Below are positions 1 to 8,098 of a stretch of 64,000 nucleotides of DNA, piece after piece. The DNA comes from Candidatus Rokuibacteriota bacterium (GTDB lineage Bacteria > Methylomirabilota > Methylomirabilia > Rokubacteriales > CSP1-6): contig JACPCW010000075.1 in NCBI GenBank assembly GCA_016184365.1, positions 17,617 through 81,616 of the forward strand. The letters are read 5' to 3'. The number at the start of each line of letters is the position of its first letter. Position 1 is the first letter of the stretch. The notes beneath the pieces were generated by a model. The model worked only from the letters and a program-made list of their open reading frames with translations, was not told where the DNA came from and did no database searches. The position numbers and the translations under genes are program-made.

Positions 1-780
1 GTGAAGCGCTCGCTGCTCACCGCGAGCGGCGACATCGCCGAGCTCCACGCCGTCGTCATCGGCGTGCGGTCGTATCGGCACGCGGCGGTCCCGACGCGGC
101 GGTTCGCGGAGAACGACGCGCGCGCCGTGGCCGACGCGCTCGTGCGCGGCGGCCTCAAGGCGGCGAACATGCGCGTCCTGCACGACGGCTCCGGCGATGC
201 GCCGACGCTCGGCCGCGTCAACGACGCGCTCGGTGACTGGCTCTACGACCGGGTCGGCGCCCGCGACAGCGTCGTCATCTACTTCGCCGGCCACGGCGCG
301 AAGGACGACGAGCGCGCCTATCTGCTCCCGCGCGATGCGGATCCCGGGGTGCCGGAATCGACGGCGCTGGACCTCGAGCGGCTCGAAAGCCTGGTCCGCC
401 GGCTGCGTGCACGGCAGGTGCTGATCGTGGTCGATGCGCCGTTCGCCCGGATGTCGGGCGGATTCGCCGGCGCGACGACGGTGCAGCAGGCGATGACGCT
501 GATCACGCGACGCGCCGGCCGCGCGGTGATCGCCGCGAGCGGTGGCAACGAGGAAGCGCTCGAGCTGGCGTCGCTCAAGCACGGCCTCCTCACGCACTAC
601 GTCGTGCGGGGGCTCGACGGCGACGCCGACGCCGATCGCGACGGTGTCATCACCGGGCCGGAGCTGTTCGCGCACGTCGAGCGCCACGTCGAGGAACACG
701 CGTCGAACCTCGGCGCGCGGCAGCGTCCCGTGATGTACGGCAACCTCGCCGACCTGCCCGTGCTGGCGCGCCGGAAGTAG
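1..780 (+). CDS. Caspase-like (peptidase C14 fold) protein, catalytic Cys missing, C-terminal EF-hand loop; 5' end may lie outside the window
   Basis: The protein has the metacaspase/caspase-like fold: an N-terminal beta strand (ELHAVVIGVRSY), the histidine motif YFAGHG with His98, and the second active-site strand at residues 140-148. That strand normally reads D-A-C-x-S, but here it is VVDAPFARMSGG with Pro147 in the nucleophile position, so proteolysis is unlikely. Residues 210-221 form a canonical 12-residue EF-hand loop (D-x-D-x-D-G-x-I-x-x-x-E), suggesting calcium binding near the C-terminus. No signal peptide is visible. A GTG lies at base 1, but the frame is open at the window edge, so the real start may be further upstream and further domains cannot be excluded. 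The role is unknown; a structural or regulatory pseudo-caspase is my inference. Confidence 0.7.
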   Translation: MKRSLLTASGDIAELHAVVIGVRSYRHAAVPTRRFAENDARAVADALVRGGLKAANMRVLHDGSGDAPTLGRVNDALGDWLYDRVGARDSVVIYFAGHGAKDDERAYLLPRDADPGVPESTALDLERLESLVRRLRARQVLIVVDAPFARMSGGFAGATTVQQAMTLITRRAGRAVIAASGGNEEALELASLKHGLLTHYVVRGLDGDADADRDGVITGPELFAHVERHVEEHASNLGARQRPVMYGNLADLPVLARRK

Positions 781-786
781 CGCCGG

Positions 787-1065
787 TTACCCGGCCGTCT
801 TCGCGTAGCCGCGCGCCTTCATGCAGTCGGCAAAGCTCGTGTCCGACCGCTGGTCATCGAGCACGACGCGTACCGCGTCCGTCACGCCGCCCACGTACAT
901 GTCCGGGCTCGGGTAGATCCTGTCGTACGCCTCGCGGCGGCATTCCCAGTCGTCGTGCGTCGTCTGGTGCGTCGTGGCGCCGGACTTCGACCAGACGTCG
1001 TCCAGATCGAACGTGGTGCAGGCGGTGAGGGCGAGCGACGTGGCGAGCACGAGCGTGCGGACCAT
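787..1065 (-). CDS. Small putative lipoprotein
   Basis: A 92-residue protein starting at ATG 1065 (MVRTLVLATSLALTACTTF). It has a short signal peptide ending in the lipobox LTAC, so it is probably a lipid-anchored periplasmic or outer-membrane protein. The start was chosen because it gives the lipoprotein signal and is preceded by AGGAGAG; longer in-frame extensions lack both. The mature part is small and polar and carries two further Cys residues (WECRREAYDR and FADCMKARGY), a pattern seen in small lipoproteins of unknown function. It is the last gene of the minus-strand group that begins with the sugar-type ABC transporter, 22 bp after the lactonase-like gene. Function not recognised. Confidence 0.6.
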   Translation of the reverse strand: MVRTLVLATSLALTACTTFDLDDVWSKSGATTHQTTHDDWECRREAYDRIYPSPDMYVGGVTDAVRVVLDDQRSDTSFADCMKARGYAKTAG

Positions 1066-1087
1066 CGATCTCTCCTGTGCGCGGCGG

Positions 1088-1843
1088 TCAGCGGTACGCA
1101 TCGGGCGCCTGGCGGACCGTCTGCCAGAACACCGGGTCATGACTCGGGAACACGCGCCCGCGCACGAGGCGCGCGAGCGTCTTCAGCCGGCGGATCGCGT
1201 GGAAGGCGAGGGTCGGATTCCACACGACGCCGGGGACGCGGTCGTGATCGAGATGCTCCTGCCAGTACACGCAGTCACCGGCGAGGATGACCGGCCCGCT
1301 CTCGGGCAGCTCGACGCAGAGCGACTGGTGGCCCGGCGTGTGGCCGTCCGTTCGCAGCGCCGTGATGCCGGGCATCAGCTCGGTGTCGCCGTCGAGCAGC
1401 TTCCAGCGATAGCCGGGCAGGTCGAAATTCTTCCGGTAGTAGAGCGGCGCGAAGAACGGCGCCGGGTTCAGCGCGTACGCGTGCTCGTCGCGCTGCACGC
1501 AGAGCTCGGACCCGGGAAACAGATGCGCGCCGCCGGCGTGGTCGTAGTGGAGGTGCGAGATGACGACGAGATCGATGTCCTTCGGTTGGATGCCGAGCGT
1601 GTCGAGCCGGTGCACGAGGAGATCGTCGTCGGTGAAGCGCGCGAGCGGGTCGTTTTTGACGAGTCCGGCCACGGCGCGCGGCGCGAGACCGGTGTCGAAC
1701 AGCACGAGCCCGTCGGAGGTGCGCGCGAGCCAGCACGTGACGGGGATCTGCACGCGCTCGCCGGAGAAGTCGCCATAGAAGAGCACCGAGCGCTCGACGC
1801 CCATGAATCCGTTCTGGAGAGCGTAGAGGGCCTGGACCGGCAT
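1088..1843 (-). CDS. Metallo-beta-lactamase-fold hydrolase, N-acyl homoserine lactonase-like
   Basis: A 251-residue protein carrying the dinuclear zinc signature SHLHYDHAGG near residue 98. Downstream ligands follow: His in DGHTPGH near residue 165, Asp in LAGDCVYW near residue 190, and His in FPSHDP near residue 234. Length and the N-terminal strand order match the AttM/AiiB-type lactonase branch of the family, which opens the lactone ring of acyl-homoserine lactones or related lactones. There is no signal peptide, so it is likely cytoplasmic. It follows the ABC permease gene by 18 bp on the same strand, so a lactone or sugar-lactone taken up by that transporter is a possible substrate (inference). 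Substrate specificity cannot be read from sequence. Confidence 0.75.
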   Translation of the reverse strand: MPVQALYALQNGFMGVERSVLFYGDFSGERVQIPVTCWLARTSDGLVLFDTGLAPRAVAGLVKNDPLARFTDDDLLVHRLDTLGIQPKDIDLVVISHLHYDHAGGAHLFPGSELCVQRDEHAYALNPAPFFAPLYYRKNFDLPGYRWKLLDGDTELMPGITALRTDGHTPGHQSLCVELPESGPVILAGDCVYWQEHLDHDRVPGVVWNPTLAFHAIRRLKTLARLVRGRVFPSHDPVFWQTVRQAPDAYR

Positions 1844-1861
1844 CGCGACGGGGATTCTACC

Positions 1862-2644
1862 TCACTCCTTGACGGCGCCGCCGAGGAGGCCGCGGACGAG
1901 ATGGCGCTGGAGCCCGAACACGATGGCGATCGGCGGCACGCTCGCGAGGACGGCGGCGGCGGCGAGATCGCCCCAGGGCACTTCGAACACGCCGGGGAAG
2001 AGGGCGAGCGCGACCGGGACGGTGCGGCTCGCCTCCGTCGCCGTGAACGTGTAGGCGAACAGGAATTCGTTCCAGCTCGCGAGGAACGTGATCACCGCGG
2101 CGGCCGCGGCGCCCGGTGCGATGGCCGGCAGGATCACGTAGCGCAGCGCCGCGGTCGGCGAGGCGCCGTCGACGAGCGCGGCCTCTTCCATCTCGCGCGG
2201 CAGCTCGCGGATGAAGCCGGCGAGCAGCCACAGCGCGAGCGGCAGCGCGAACGACGTGTGCGCGAGCACCACCGCGGCCCAGGTGTCGCGCAGCCCGAGC
2301 GCCCGCACGATGAGATAGAGCGGCGCGACCGTCGCGATCGCGGGAAACGCCGTGCCCATCACGACGCCGAGCATGATCGCGCGGCGTCCTGGGACGCGCA
2401 GCCGCGCCAGGGCGTACGCGCCGGCGACGCCGAGGAGGATCGCAACAGCCGTCGTGACTACCGCGATGCCGGCGCTGTTCCCGAGCGCGCGCGGCAGCGG
2501 GCTCGCCGTCGCGACGTTCACGTAATGCGCGCCCGTCAGCCGCGTGATCCCGACGCCGGACTCCATCAGGTCCGCGTCGGGGCGCAGCGACGTCACGAGC
2601 TGCCAGGCGATCGGCGAGGCGTAGAACGCGAGCGCGGCGAGCAC
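1862..2644 (-). CDS. Carbohydrate ABC transporter permease, MalG/UgpE-like (start uncertain)
   Basis: An inner-membrane permease with about six transmembrane helices and the EAA loop (EEAALVDGASPTAALRYVIL), which docks the ATPase. The GTG at 2644 begins directly in helix 1 (VLAALAFYASPIAW). A longer alternative is GTG at 2767, which overlaps the upstream permease stop as GTGA and would give 301 residues, the first 40 or so encoded by the repeat element at 2676-2746. The ATG at 2673 is out of frame. Family members normally have a short cytoplasmic N-terminus, so either the element was inserted into the start region or translation begins upstream. It works with the permease at 2764-3624 and the binding protein at 3621-4907. 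No ATPase gene is in this cluster, so a shared MsmK/MalK-type ATPase elsewhere is likely. Confidence 0.75.
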   Translation of the reverse strand: MLAALAFYASPIAWQLVTSLRPDADLMESGVGITRLTGAHYVNVATASPLPRALGNSAGIAVVTTAVAILLGVAGAYALARLRVPGRRAIMLGVVMGTAFPAIATVAPLYLIVRALGLRDTWAAVVLAHTSFALPLALWLLAGFIRELPREMEEAALVDGASPTAALRYVILPAIAPGAAAAAVITFLASWNEFLFAYTFTATEASRTVPVALALFPGVFEVPWGDLAAAAVLASVPPIAIVFGLQRHLVRGLLGGAVKE

Positions 2645-2675
2645 GACGACGTCGCGGACGCGCGATTGATCATGG

Positions 2676-2746
2676 TGGGGGCCCCGAAATGGCCCCCAGC
2701 CCCCCCACGCTCGGCGGGCGCCGGCGAAGCCGGCGCCCGCCTCGAT
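2676..2746 (-). repeat. RE element copy 1 (two-hairpin repeat), between two permease genes
   Basis: Member of the RE family. In forward orientation an element has a GC-rich variable hairpin 1, the spacer CCGAGCG-(G)n, then hairpin 2 (TGGGGGCC, five-base loop, GGGGCCCCCA). Here hairpin 1 is a perfect stem, GGGCGCCGGC with loop TTCG. It lies between the two permease genes and is open in the frame of the downstream permease. Confidence 0.85.
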
Positions 2747-2763
2747 CGCGCGCTGCCTCCCGG

Positions 2764-3624
2764 TCACCGGCGCCGCTCCTCGCGCTCGAGCACGACCGAG
2801 TAGAGCCATGCCGTCGCGATCACCAGCGCGAAGACCACCGTGGCGACGGCGGCGCCGAACCCGAGCTGCAGCGTCTGGAAGAGACTGCGGTACGCATAGA
2901 GCGTGAGCGTCTCCGTCGTGCTCGCCGGGCCGCCGCCCGTCAGGACGAACGGCAGATCGAACACGCGCAGCGCGTCGAGCGTGCGGAACAGCGCGGCGAC
3001 CAGCAGCACCGGGACGAGCAGCGGCAGCGTGATGGTGCGGAACGCCGCGATCCGGCCGGCGCCGTCGACTGCCGCCGCCTCGTGGACCGAGACGGGAATC
3101 GCGGCGAGCCGCGCGAGCGCGATCAGCGCGACGAACGGCATCGTGCGCCACGCGTCGGCGACGACGACGGAGCCGAGCGCCAGGCCGGGTTCACCGAGCC
3201 AGTTGATGGCGCGTCCGCCCAGGAGCGCGTTGACGAGGCCGCTGGTGGGATGCAGCAGCCATTCGAAGGCGCGCGCGGCGACGACGCCGGGCACGCACCA
3301 CGGCAGCAGCAGCAGCCCCACCGCGGCCGCGCGCCACCGCCGCTGCCCGTTCACGGCGAGCGCGAGCGCGACCCCGGTGACGACCTCGAGCAGGACCGAC
3401 ACCACCGTGAACAGCGCCGTCACGCGCACCGCGCTCCAGAACGCCGGGTCGCCGAGGAGGAATCGATAGTTCGCGAGGCCGACGAACGTCTCGATCTGGA
3501 AGACGGGCACGCGGCGCTCGAGGGACAGCGCGATGACGGAGAACGCGGGGTAGGCCGTGACGACCGCGAGCGCGGCCAGCGCCGGCGCCAGGAGCACCAG
3601 ACCGAGACCGCGCGTGCGGATCAT
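2764..3624 (-). CDS. Carbohydrate ABC transporter permease, MalF/UgpA-like
   Basis: A 286-residue inner-membrane protein with six predicted helices, the first at residues 8-30 (LVLLAPALAALAVVTAYPAF). The EAA loop EAAAVDGAGRIAAFRTITLP near residue 195 is the contact site for the ATP-hydrolysing subunit. The start ATG at 3624 overlaps the stop of the binding-protein gene as ATGA, indicating translational coupling. Length and topology fit the MalF/UgpA branch for sugars or glycerol phosphates rather than peptides. Its partner permease follows downstream after RE copy 1. Substrate unknown. Confidence 0.85.
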   Translation of the reverse strand: MIRTRGLGLVLLAPALAALAVVTAYPAFSVIALSLERRVPVFQIETFVGLANYRFLLGDPAFWSAVRVTALFTVVSVLLEVVTGVALALAVNGQRRWRAAAVGLLLLPWCVPGVVAARAFEWLLHPTSGLVNALLGGRAINWLGEPGLALGSVVVADAWRTMPFVALIALARLAAIPVSVHEAAAVDGAGRIAAFRTITLPLLVPVLLVAALFRTLDALRVFDLPFVLTGGGPASTTETLTLYAYRSLFQTLQLGFGAAVATVVFALVIATAWLYSVVLEREERRR

Positions 3625-4907
3625 CGCCGTCGAGGCCGGCCCCGGCTTCGCCGGGGCCGGTCCGAGCGTCGGGGGGTCTGGGGGCCATGTCGGGGCCCCC
3701 AGGTGAAATAATCCAGCCGGTGGCGCGCGTCTTCGAGCGCGCGCTCCGGCGATTTGACGCCGAGGATCGCCGCGGAAAATTCCGGCTGGAGCGTGGCGGA
3801 GATCGTCTGGTACCAGGGCGTCACCGGCCTCGGTCGTGCGGTGTCGAAGATCTCGCGGAGCACGCCGCCCGCGTGCAGCGACGGCCGCGTCGGATGGAGG
3901 CCGACGGCGCCGGCGATCGCGCGCTGCGCGTCGGGTTGCGTGAGGAATTCGACCAGACGCCACGCGGCGTCGGGATGCCGCGTGCCGCGGTTGATGCCGA
4001 GATGCGCGCCGCCGAGCGCGCCGCCGCCGGGCAGCGGCGCGATGCCGACGCGGCCGCGCAGCGGCGACTCGGGTGATTCGAACAGGTCGATGGCGTACGG
4101 CCAGTTGCGCAGGAACACCGCGCGGCCGCTGCCGAACTCGCGCCGCGAGATTTCTTCGTCCGCCGCCGTCACCAGCGACGGCGACGCGCCCGACCGGACG
4201 AGATCGCGACGCCATCGAAGCGCGGCCGCGGCGCGCGCGGGATCCGGAAAGAGCGCGCCGTCGGCGCCGAGGAGATCGGTGCCCGCGGCCCACAGGCTTT
4301 CCAGCACGTTGACGACGAGGCCCTCGTACTGCTTGCCCTGCCACACGAAGCCGGCGAGCTTCGGATCGCGTTCACGGTCGCGGATCAGAGACGCGTGAGC
4401 CGCGAGCTCCGCTTCGGTCCGTGGCGGTGCCAGACCGTGCCGCGCGAGGAGATCGCGACGGTAGTAGAGCAGGCCGACGTTCGTGACCCAGGGCACGGCC
4501 CAGACGCGGCCGTCTTCGGTGGCGGCGTGGACCGTCGACCGAAAGTGCTCGGCGCGCGCCGTGCCCGGCCACCGATCCGACAGGTCGAGCAGCCAGCCGG
4601 CGCGCGCGAACTCCGGCACCCAGATGACGTCGAGCATCAGGACGTCGAAGCCGCTCGCGCGCGCCTCGAGGTTGATGACGTAGAACTGGTGCTGCACGTC
4701 CGCGGTCCACGGCAGCGACTCGCGCGTGACGGTGATGCCGGGATGACGGCGCTCGAATTCGCGGAGCAGCGCGGGCAGGGGATCGCGCTCGCCCGGCATC
4801 CGCGAATGACGGAAGACCAGGCGGGCCGGCTCGTCCGCGCGCGGCGCGTTGCCACAGCCCGCGGCGGCGAGGAGGAGGAGCGCGAGCGCGATCAGTCGGC
4901 GTGCCAT
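3621..4907 (-). CDS. Extracellular solute-binding protein family 1, with a repeat-encoded C-terminal tail
   Basis: A 428-residue lipoprotein (lipobox LLAAAGCGN, cleavage before Cys18) of the MalE/UgpB type. It binds a sugar-like solute outside the membrane and delivers it to the permeases downstream. Typical family features are ALLREFERRHPGITV near residue 50, the hinge segment AVPWVTNVGLLYYRRDL and AWRLVEFLTQPDAQ. The native C-terminus probably ends at about HRLDYF. The last 27 residues (TWGPRHGPQTPRR onward) are translated from RE copy 2, and the frame runs through it to a TGA that overlaps the ATG of the next permease. The element is thus read as protein while ATGA coupling is kept. A repeat-derived tail on a binding protein is unusual. 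Confidence 0.85.
   Translation of the reverse strand: MARRLIALALLLLAAAGCGNAPRADEPARLVFRHSRMPGERDPLPALLREFERRHPGITVTRESLPWTADVQHQFYVINLEARASGFDVLMLDVIWVPEFARAGWLLDLSDRWPGTARAEHFRSTVHAATEDGRVWAVPWVTNVGLLYYRRDLLARHGLAPPRTEAELAAHASLIRDRERDPKLAGFVWQGKQYEGLVVNVLESLWAAGTDLLGADGALFPDPARAAAALRWRRDLVRSGASPSLVTAADEEISRREFGSGRAVFLRNWPYAIDLFESPESPLRGRVGIAPLPGGGALGGAHLGINRGTRHPDAAWRLVEFLTQPDAQRAIAGAVGLHPTRPSLHAGGVLREIFDTARPRPVTPWYQTISATLQPEFSAAILGVKSPERALEDARHRLDYFTWGPRHGPQTPRRSDRPRRSRGRPRRR
3630..3701 (+). repeat. RE element copy 2, inside the 3' end of the binding-protein gene
   Basis: Hairpin 1 is GGCCGGCCCCGGC with loop TTCG and a complementary arm; hairpin 2 is TGGGGGCC-ATGTC-GGGGCCCCCA. On the transcribed minus strand the order after the gene body is hairpin 2 then hairpin 1. 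The whole element is open in the binding-protein frame and encodes its last 27 residues. Confidence 0.9.
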
Positions 4908-4950
4908 TCGATAGTAGAATCGCTCAAATCATCGCGGGGAGCGTCACAGC
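4908..4950. promoter_or_regulatory. Divergent intergenic region, possible promoter
   Basis: The 43 bases between the two divergent starts hold the most AT-rich local patch, including TAGAAT at 4915-4920, which could be a -10 box for the acyl-CoA dehydrogenase gene. A GGGGAG ribosome binding site precedes its ATG. No clear -35 box is visible, so this is tentative. Confidence 0.25.
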
Positions 4951-6114
4951 ATGGATTTCGCGTTCACCGAGCAGCAGGAACTGATCCGGAAGGAAGTCGC
5001 CGCCCTCGCGCGCAGCTTCTCGCTCGATTACTGGCTCGAGAAGGACCGCAAGGCGGAGTTCCCGTGGGACTTCGTGCGTGCGTTCGCGCAGGGCGGCTGG
5101 CTCGGCACGATCATCCCCGAAGAGTACGGCGGCTCGGGCCTCGGCGTCACGGAAGCGTGCATCGTGCTCCACGAGATCTGCGCCGCCGGCGCCGGCACGT
5201 CGGGCGCGTCACCGGTCCACTTCTACATGTTTCCGCCGATGCCGATCATCAAGCACGCCTCCGAAGCGCTGCGCCGCCGGTACCTGCCGAAGCTCGCGAA
5301 CGGCGAGATCATGATGTCGTTCGGCGTGACCGAGCCGAACGCCGGCACCGACACGTCCCGCATCCAGACCGTTGCCGAGCGCCGCGGCGATCGCTTCGTG
5401 GTGAACGGTCGAAAAGTCTGGAACACGCTCGCCCAGGAGGCCACGCACATCCTCCTGCTCGCGCGGACGTCGCCGCGCGATCCCGCGAAGCCGTTCACGG
5501 GCATCACGCTCTTCATGGCGGACTTCGACCGGACGAAGATCACCGCGCGCGTCATCGACAAGCTCGGTCGCGCCGCCGTCGACTCGAACGAGATCTTCAT
5601 CGACGGTCTCGAGATCCCCGCGGACCACGTCGTCGGCGAGGTCGGCAGCGGCTTCTACCACCTGCTCGACTCGCTGAATCCGGAGCGCATCTCCACGGCG
5701 ATCGAGGCGGTCGGGATCGGACGCGCCGCGCTCGAGCGCGCCGTGCAGTACGCCAAGGACCGCGTCGTCTTCGATCGTCCGATCGGCCAGAACCAGGCGA
5801 TCGCGCATCCGCTGGCCATGGCGTGGGCCAAGCTCGAGGCCGCCGAAGCGATGTGCTACAAGGCCGCCTGGCTCTTCGACAACGGCAAGCCGTGCGGCGC
5901 CGAGGCCAACACCGCGAAGCTGCTCGCCGCGGACGCCGGGTTCGAAGCGTGCGACGCCGCGCTGCAGACGCACGGCGGCTACGGCTACGCGAAGGAGTTC
6001 TACGTCGAGCGCCTGTGGCGCGAGATCCGGCTCTACAAGATCGCGCCGGTGTCGCAGCAGATGGTGCTCAACTACCTGTCGGAGCACGTGCTCGGTCTGC
6101 CGAAGAGCTACTGA
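4951..6114 (+). CDS. Acyl-CoA dehydrogenase
   Basis: A 387-residue flavoenzyme that oxidises an acyl-CoA to the trans-2-enoyl-CoA and passes electrons to ETF. The N-terminal alpha domain (MDFAFTEQQELIRKE), the middle beta domain with the FAD/substrate loop MMSFGVTEPNAGTDTSRIQT and the C-terminal helical domain with HGGYGYAKEFYVERLWRE are all complete. The usual catalytic Glu of the C-terminal YEGT motif is absent (the segment reads YKIAPVSQQ). Glu245 in LNPERI sits where isovaleryl-CoA dehydrogenase has its catalytic base, so a branched-chain or isovaleryl-type mechanism is likely (inference). It is monocistronic and followed by a variant repeat. Confidence 0.9.
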   Translation: MDFAFTEQQELIRKEVAALARSFSLDYWLEKDRKAEFPWDFVRAFAQGGWLGTIIPEEYGGSGLGVTEACIVLHEICAAGAGTSGASPVHFYMFPPMPIIKHASEALRRRYLPKLANGEIMMSFGVTEPNAGTDTSRIQTVAERRGDRFVVNGRKVWNTLAQEATHILLLARTSPRDPAKPFTGITLFMADFDRTKITARVIDKLGRAAVDSNEIFIDGLEIPADHVVGEVGSGFYHLLDSLNPERISTAIEAVGIGRAALERAVQYAKDRVVFDRPIGQNQAIAHPLAMAWAKLEAAEAMCYKAAWLFDNGKPCGAEANTAKLLAADAGFEACDAALQTHGGYGYAKEFYVERLWREIRLYKIAPVSQQMVLNYLSEHVLGLPKSY

Positions 6115-6117
6115 TTC

Positions 6118-6203
6118 ACTCCGGGGGGAGCGAACCGCCGCTCCCCCCGGGACCCCCCACCGGTTCGACCAACAGCTTGCGCGGGCGAAGCCCGCGCTCG
6201 AAC
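6118..6203. repeat. Variant two-hairpin repeat at a gene 3' end
   Basis: Directly after the acyl-CoA dehydrogenase stop codon: a hairpin GGGGGGAGCG / CGCTCCCCCC, a C-rich spacer, then GCGCGGGC-GAA-GCCCGCGC. The plan (G/C-rich hairpin plus TTCG-type hairpin) is that of the RE family, but the hairpin 2 sequence differs, so this is a second repeat class or a diverged copy. It lies between two convergent genes and may serve as a bidirectional terminator without a T-tract. Confidence 0.6.
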
Positions 6204-6222
6204 GTGCGATCAACGCGTGCGA

Positions 6223-7116
6223 TCAGACGCGTGAGAACACGAGGGTCGTCCAGCCCTCGCGCGTACGCCGGCCGCGGAGTGTGAAGCGGCCGCCGAGGCT
6301 CGCGAGCACGTCGTCGGCCTCGCGGTCTTCGATGCCGCCGAGGACGAGATGCCCGCCGCGCTTCACCAGCGCCGGATAGCGCGCGGCCAGCCCCCGGTGG
6401 ATCGGGGCGAGGAGATTGGCCGTCACGAGGGGCGCCGGCTCGGCCTCGACCGCCGCCGCATCGGCCACGACGCATCGGATGCGGTCCGCGACGCCGTTCC
6501 TTGCCGTGTTGGCGGTCGCACACGCGATCGTCCCGGCGTCCTCGTCGACCGCGACGACATGCCGGACGCCGAGCCGGGCGGCGGCAATCGCGAGAATGCC
6601 CGACCCGGTGCCGAGGTCGATCGCCGCGCGCGGCGCCCGCCGGCGCGCGACGAGCGGCTCGAGCGCTTCGAGACATCCGACGGTCGTCGGGTGGTGTCCC
6701 GTGCCGAAGCCGCCGGGCTCGATGACGATGACGGTGCGATCGGTCTCGACGTTCTCGATCCACGGCGGCGTGACGAGGAGGCCGCGCCCGATGGCGATCG
6801 GAAAGAGGTATTCGGGCCAGGCCTCGGCCCAGTCGCCGCCGGTGACTTCCATGAGCCGCACGTTTCCCGAGACCGGCACCCCGAGCGCGGCGAGGTCGCG
6901 GCGCACGCGATCGACGAGCGTGTCGTCGGCGGCCGCGTCGTCGAACAACGCGGTGAGCGACGAACGCGCGTCGTCGAGCGGCTGCTCGAGCGACCCGAGC
7001 GCCCCGCGCGCGCGCACGACGGCGGCGGCGGTCGTCGACGCCGACCGTGGAATGACGACGGCGAGCTGCCAGTAGCGGCGATCCGCGTCGGCGACGCGAC
7101 GCGCCCGGCGCGTCAC
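6223..7116 (-). CDS. prmA: Ribosomal protein L11 methyltransferase family protein (PrmA-like)
   Basis: A 297-residue class I SAM-dependent methyltransferase. The PrmA hallmark (P)GGFGTGHHPTT lies just before motif I DLGTGSGILAIAA, and the NILA-like motif is TANLLAPIH. The family trimethylates several amino groups of ribosomal protein L11. The N-terminal substrate-recognition domain is present (residues 1-110, with RYWQLAVVIP). GTG at 7116 was chosen because it overlaps the stop of the upstream PAP2 gene as GTGA and fits family length; the frame stays open further upstream inside the PAP2 gene. It is the last gene of the copper/periplasmic operon, so it may simply be co-transcribed. Confidence 0.85.
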   Translation of the reverse strand: MTRRARRVADADRRYWQLAVVIPRSASTTAAAVVRARGALGSLEQPLDDARSSLTALFDDAAADDTLVDRVRRDLAALGVPVSGNVRLMEVTGGDWAEAWPEYLFPIAIGRGLLVTPPWIENVETDRTVIVIEPGGFGTGHHPTTVGCLEALEPLVARRRAPRAAIDLGTGSGILAIAAARLGVRHVVAVDEDAGTIACATANTARNGVADRIRCVVADAAAVEAEPAPLVTANLLAPIHRGLAARYPALVKRGGHLVLGGIEDREADDVLASLGGRFTLRGRRTREGWTTLVFSRV

Positions 7117-7712
7117 GCGTCGGCCGGTGGCAGCGCGGCGATCAGCGCCGCCGCGGAGGCGAGCGCGAGGCCGAGCGTGACGCCGCCGAGCGCGTCCGAC
7201 GGCCAGTGCGCGCGCAGCATGACGCGTGCGACGGCCACGAGGACGATCATGACGAGCGCCCCGAGGCGGATCAGCACGCGAGGCGGCGGACGGAGCGAGC
7301 CCGCGAGATACATGACGGCGCCGAAGTACGCCGCGGCCGCGGTCGCGTGTCCGCTTGGAAAACCGAGCGACGTGTCGAACGGCCGGGGCCGGGCGATCAG
7401 CAGCTTGACGGCGTCCGGTCCCGCCGCCGCAACCACCATGAGCCCGACCCAGAGCCACCACCGGCGACGGGCGCGCGGAAAGAGCACGAAGAGCAGGGCC
7501 GTGCCCGGGATGAGGAGCCGATAATCGCCGGCGGCGTTGATCACGCGCATCGCCGCGATCATCGGCGGCGAGGCGAGCGCGAGGAGCTGGTCGCGCAGTG
7601 CCGCGTCCGCCGGCAGCACGCCGGCGAGCGCCGCGGCGGCCGACAGCGCCGCGAAGCACGCGAGCGTCACGAGCAGCACGCTCCGCGGATGCAGCAGCGC
7701 CACGCGCGTCAT
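7113..7712 (-). CDS. PAP2-family membrane phosphatase
   Basis: A 199-residue membrane protein with about six helices and the three PAP2 active-site motifs: KLLIARPRP (C1), GFPSGHATA (C2) and the C3 segment RVMLRAHWPSD with its His and Asp. Such enzymes dephosphorylate lipid phosphates such as undecaprenyl diphosphate or phosphatidic acid at the membrane surface. ATG 7712 overlaps the CopC stop codon (ATGA), and its own stop overlaps the prmA GTG. Natural substrate cannot be told from sequence. Confidence 0.85.
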   Translation of the reverse strand: MTRVALLHPRSVLLVTLACFAALSAAAALAGVLPADAALRDQLLALASPPMIAAMRVINAAGDYRLLIPGTALLFVLFPRARRRWWLWVGLMVVAAAGPDAVKLLIARPRPFDTSLGFPSGHATAAAAYFGAVMYLAGSLRPPPRVLIRLGALVMIVLVAVARVMLRAHWPSDALGGVTLGLALASAAALIAALPPADA

Positions 7713-8098
7713 TGCGGCGGGCGGAGGCCGACCGTGAACACGAAGCTCGACTCCAGCACGTGACCGTCGACGGACAGCACGCGGTATCGCACCGTGTACG
7801 CGCCGGGTCGCAGCGTGAACACGCCGACCGACAGGCGTTTCGGATCATCGGGACCGACCACGACGTCCTGCTTGTCGAGGCGCGAGCCGGACGCGCTCCA
7901 CACGGACATCGACGAGTACGCCGCTTCGAGGCGCTCCGCGAACCACAGCTCGACGCGGCTCGGCGGCATCTCGAGGATGGCGCGGGCCGCGGGAGACGAG
8001 CGGACCAGCGAGGTGTGCGCGTGCGCGATCGCGGGAAGCAGCAGGACCGCGACCATCGGGAGCAGCCGGATCAGGCGCGCGGTGCGCGGGCCGCTCAC
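7709..8098 (-). CDS. copC: CopC-domain periplasmic copper-binding protein
   Basis: A 129-residue secreted protein. A signal peptide (LIRLLPMVAVLLLPAIAHA) is followed by His-Thr, placing a His at or near the mature N-terminus as in the CopC Cu(II) site. The conserved C-terminal strand VDGHVLESSFVFTV supplies the second Asp/His pair, and the Ig-like body contains SSPAARAILEMPPSRVELWF. It likely binds periplasmic copper and delivers it to the CopD-like domain encoded upstream (9594-11531). GTG 8098 overlaps the propeller gene stop (GTGA). No Met-rich Cu(I) loop is evident. Confidence 0.9.
   Translation of the reverse strand: MSGPRTARLIRLLPMVAVLLLPAIAHAHTSLVRSSPAARAILEMPPSRVELWFAERLEAAYSSMSVWSASGSRLDKQDVVVGPDDPKRLSVGVFTLRPGAYTVRYRVLSVDGHVLESSFVFTVGLRPPQ

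Noticed and set aside
2671..2673. ATG at 2673 as start of the second permease
   Set aside because: It is out of frame with the permease; the frame from it encodes a Ser/Pro/Arg-rich shadow.
974..2803. 609-codon plus-strand open frame
   Set aside because: Antisense to the lactonase-like and permease genes; no recognisable domain.
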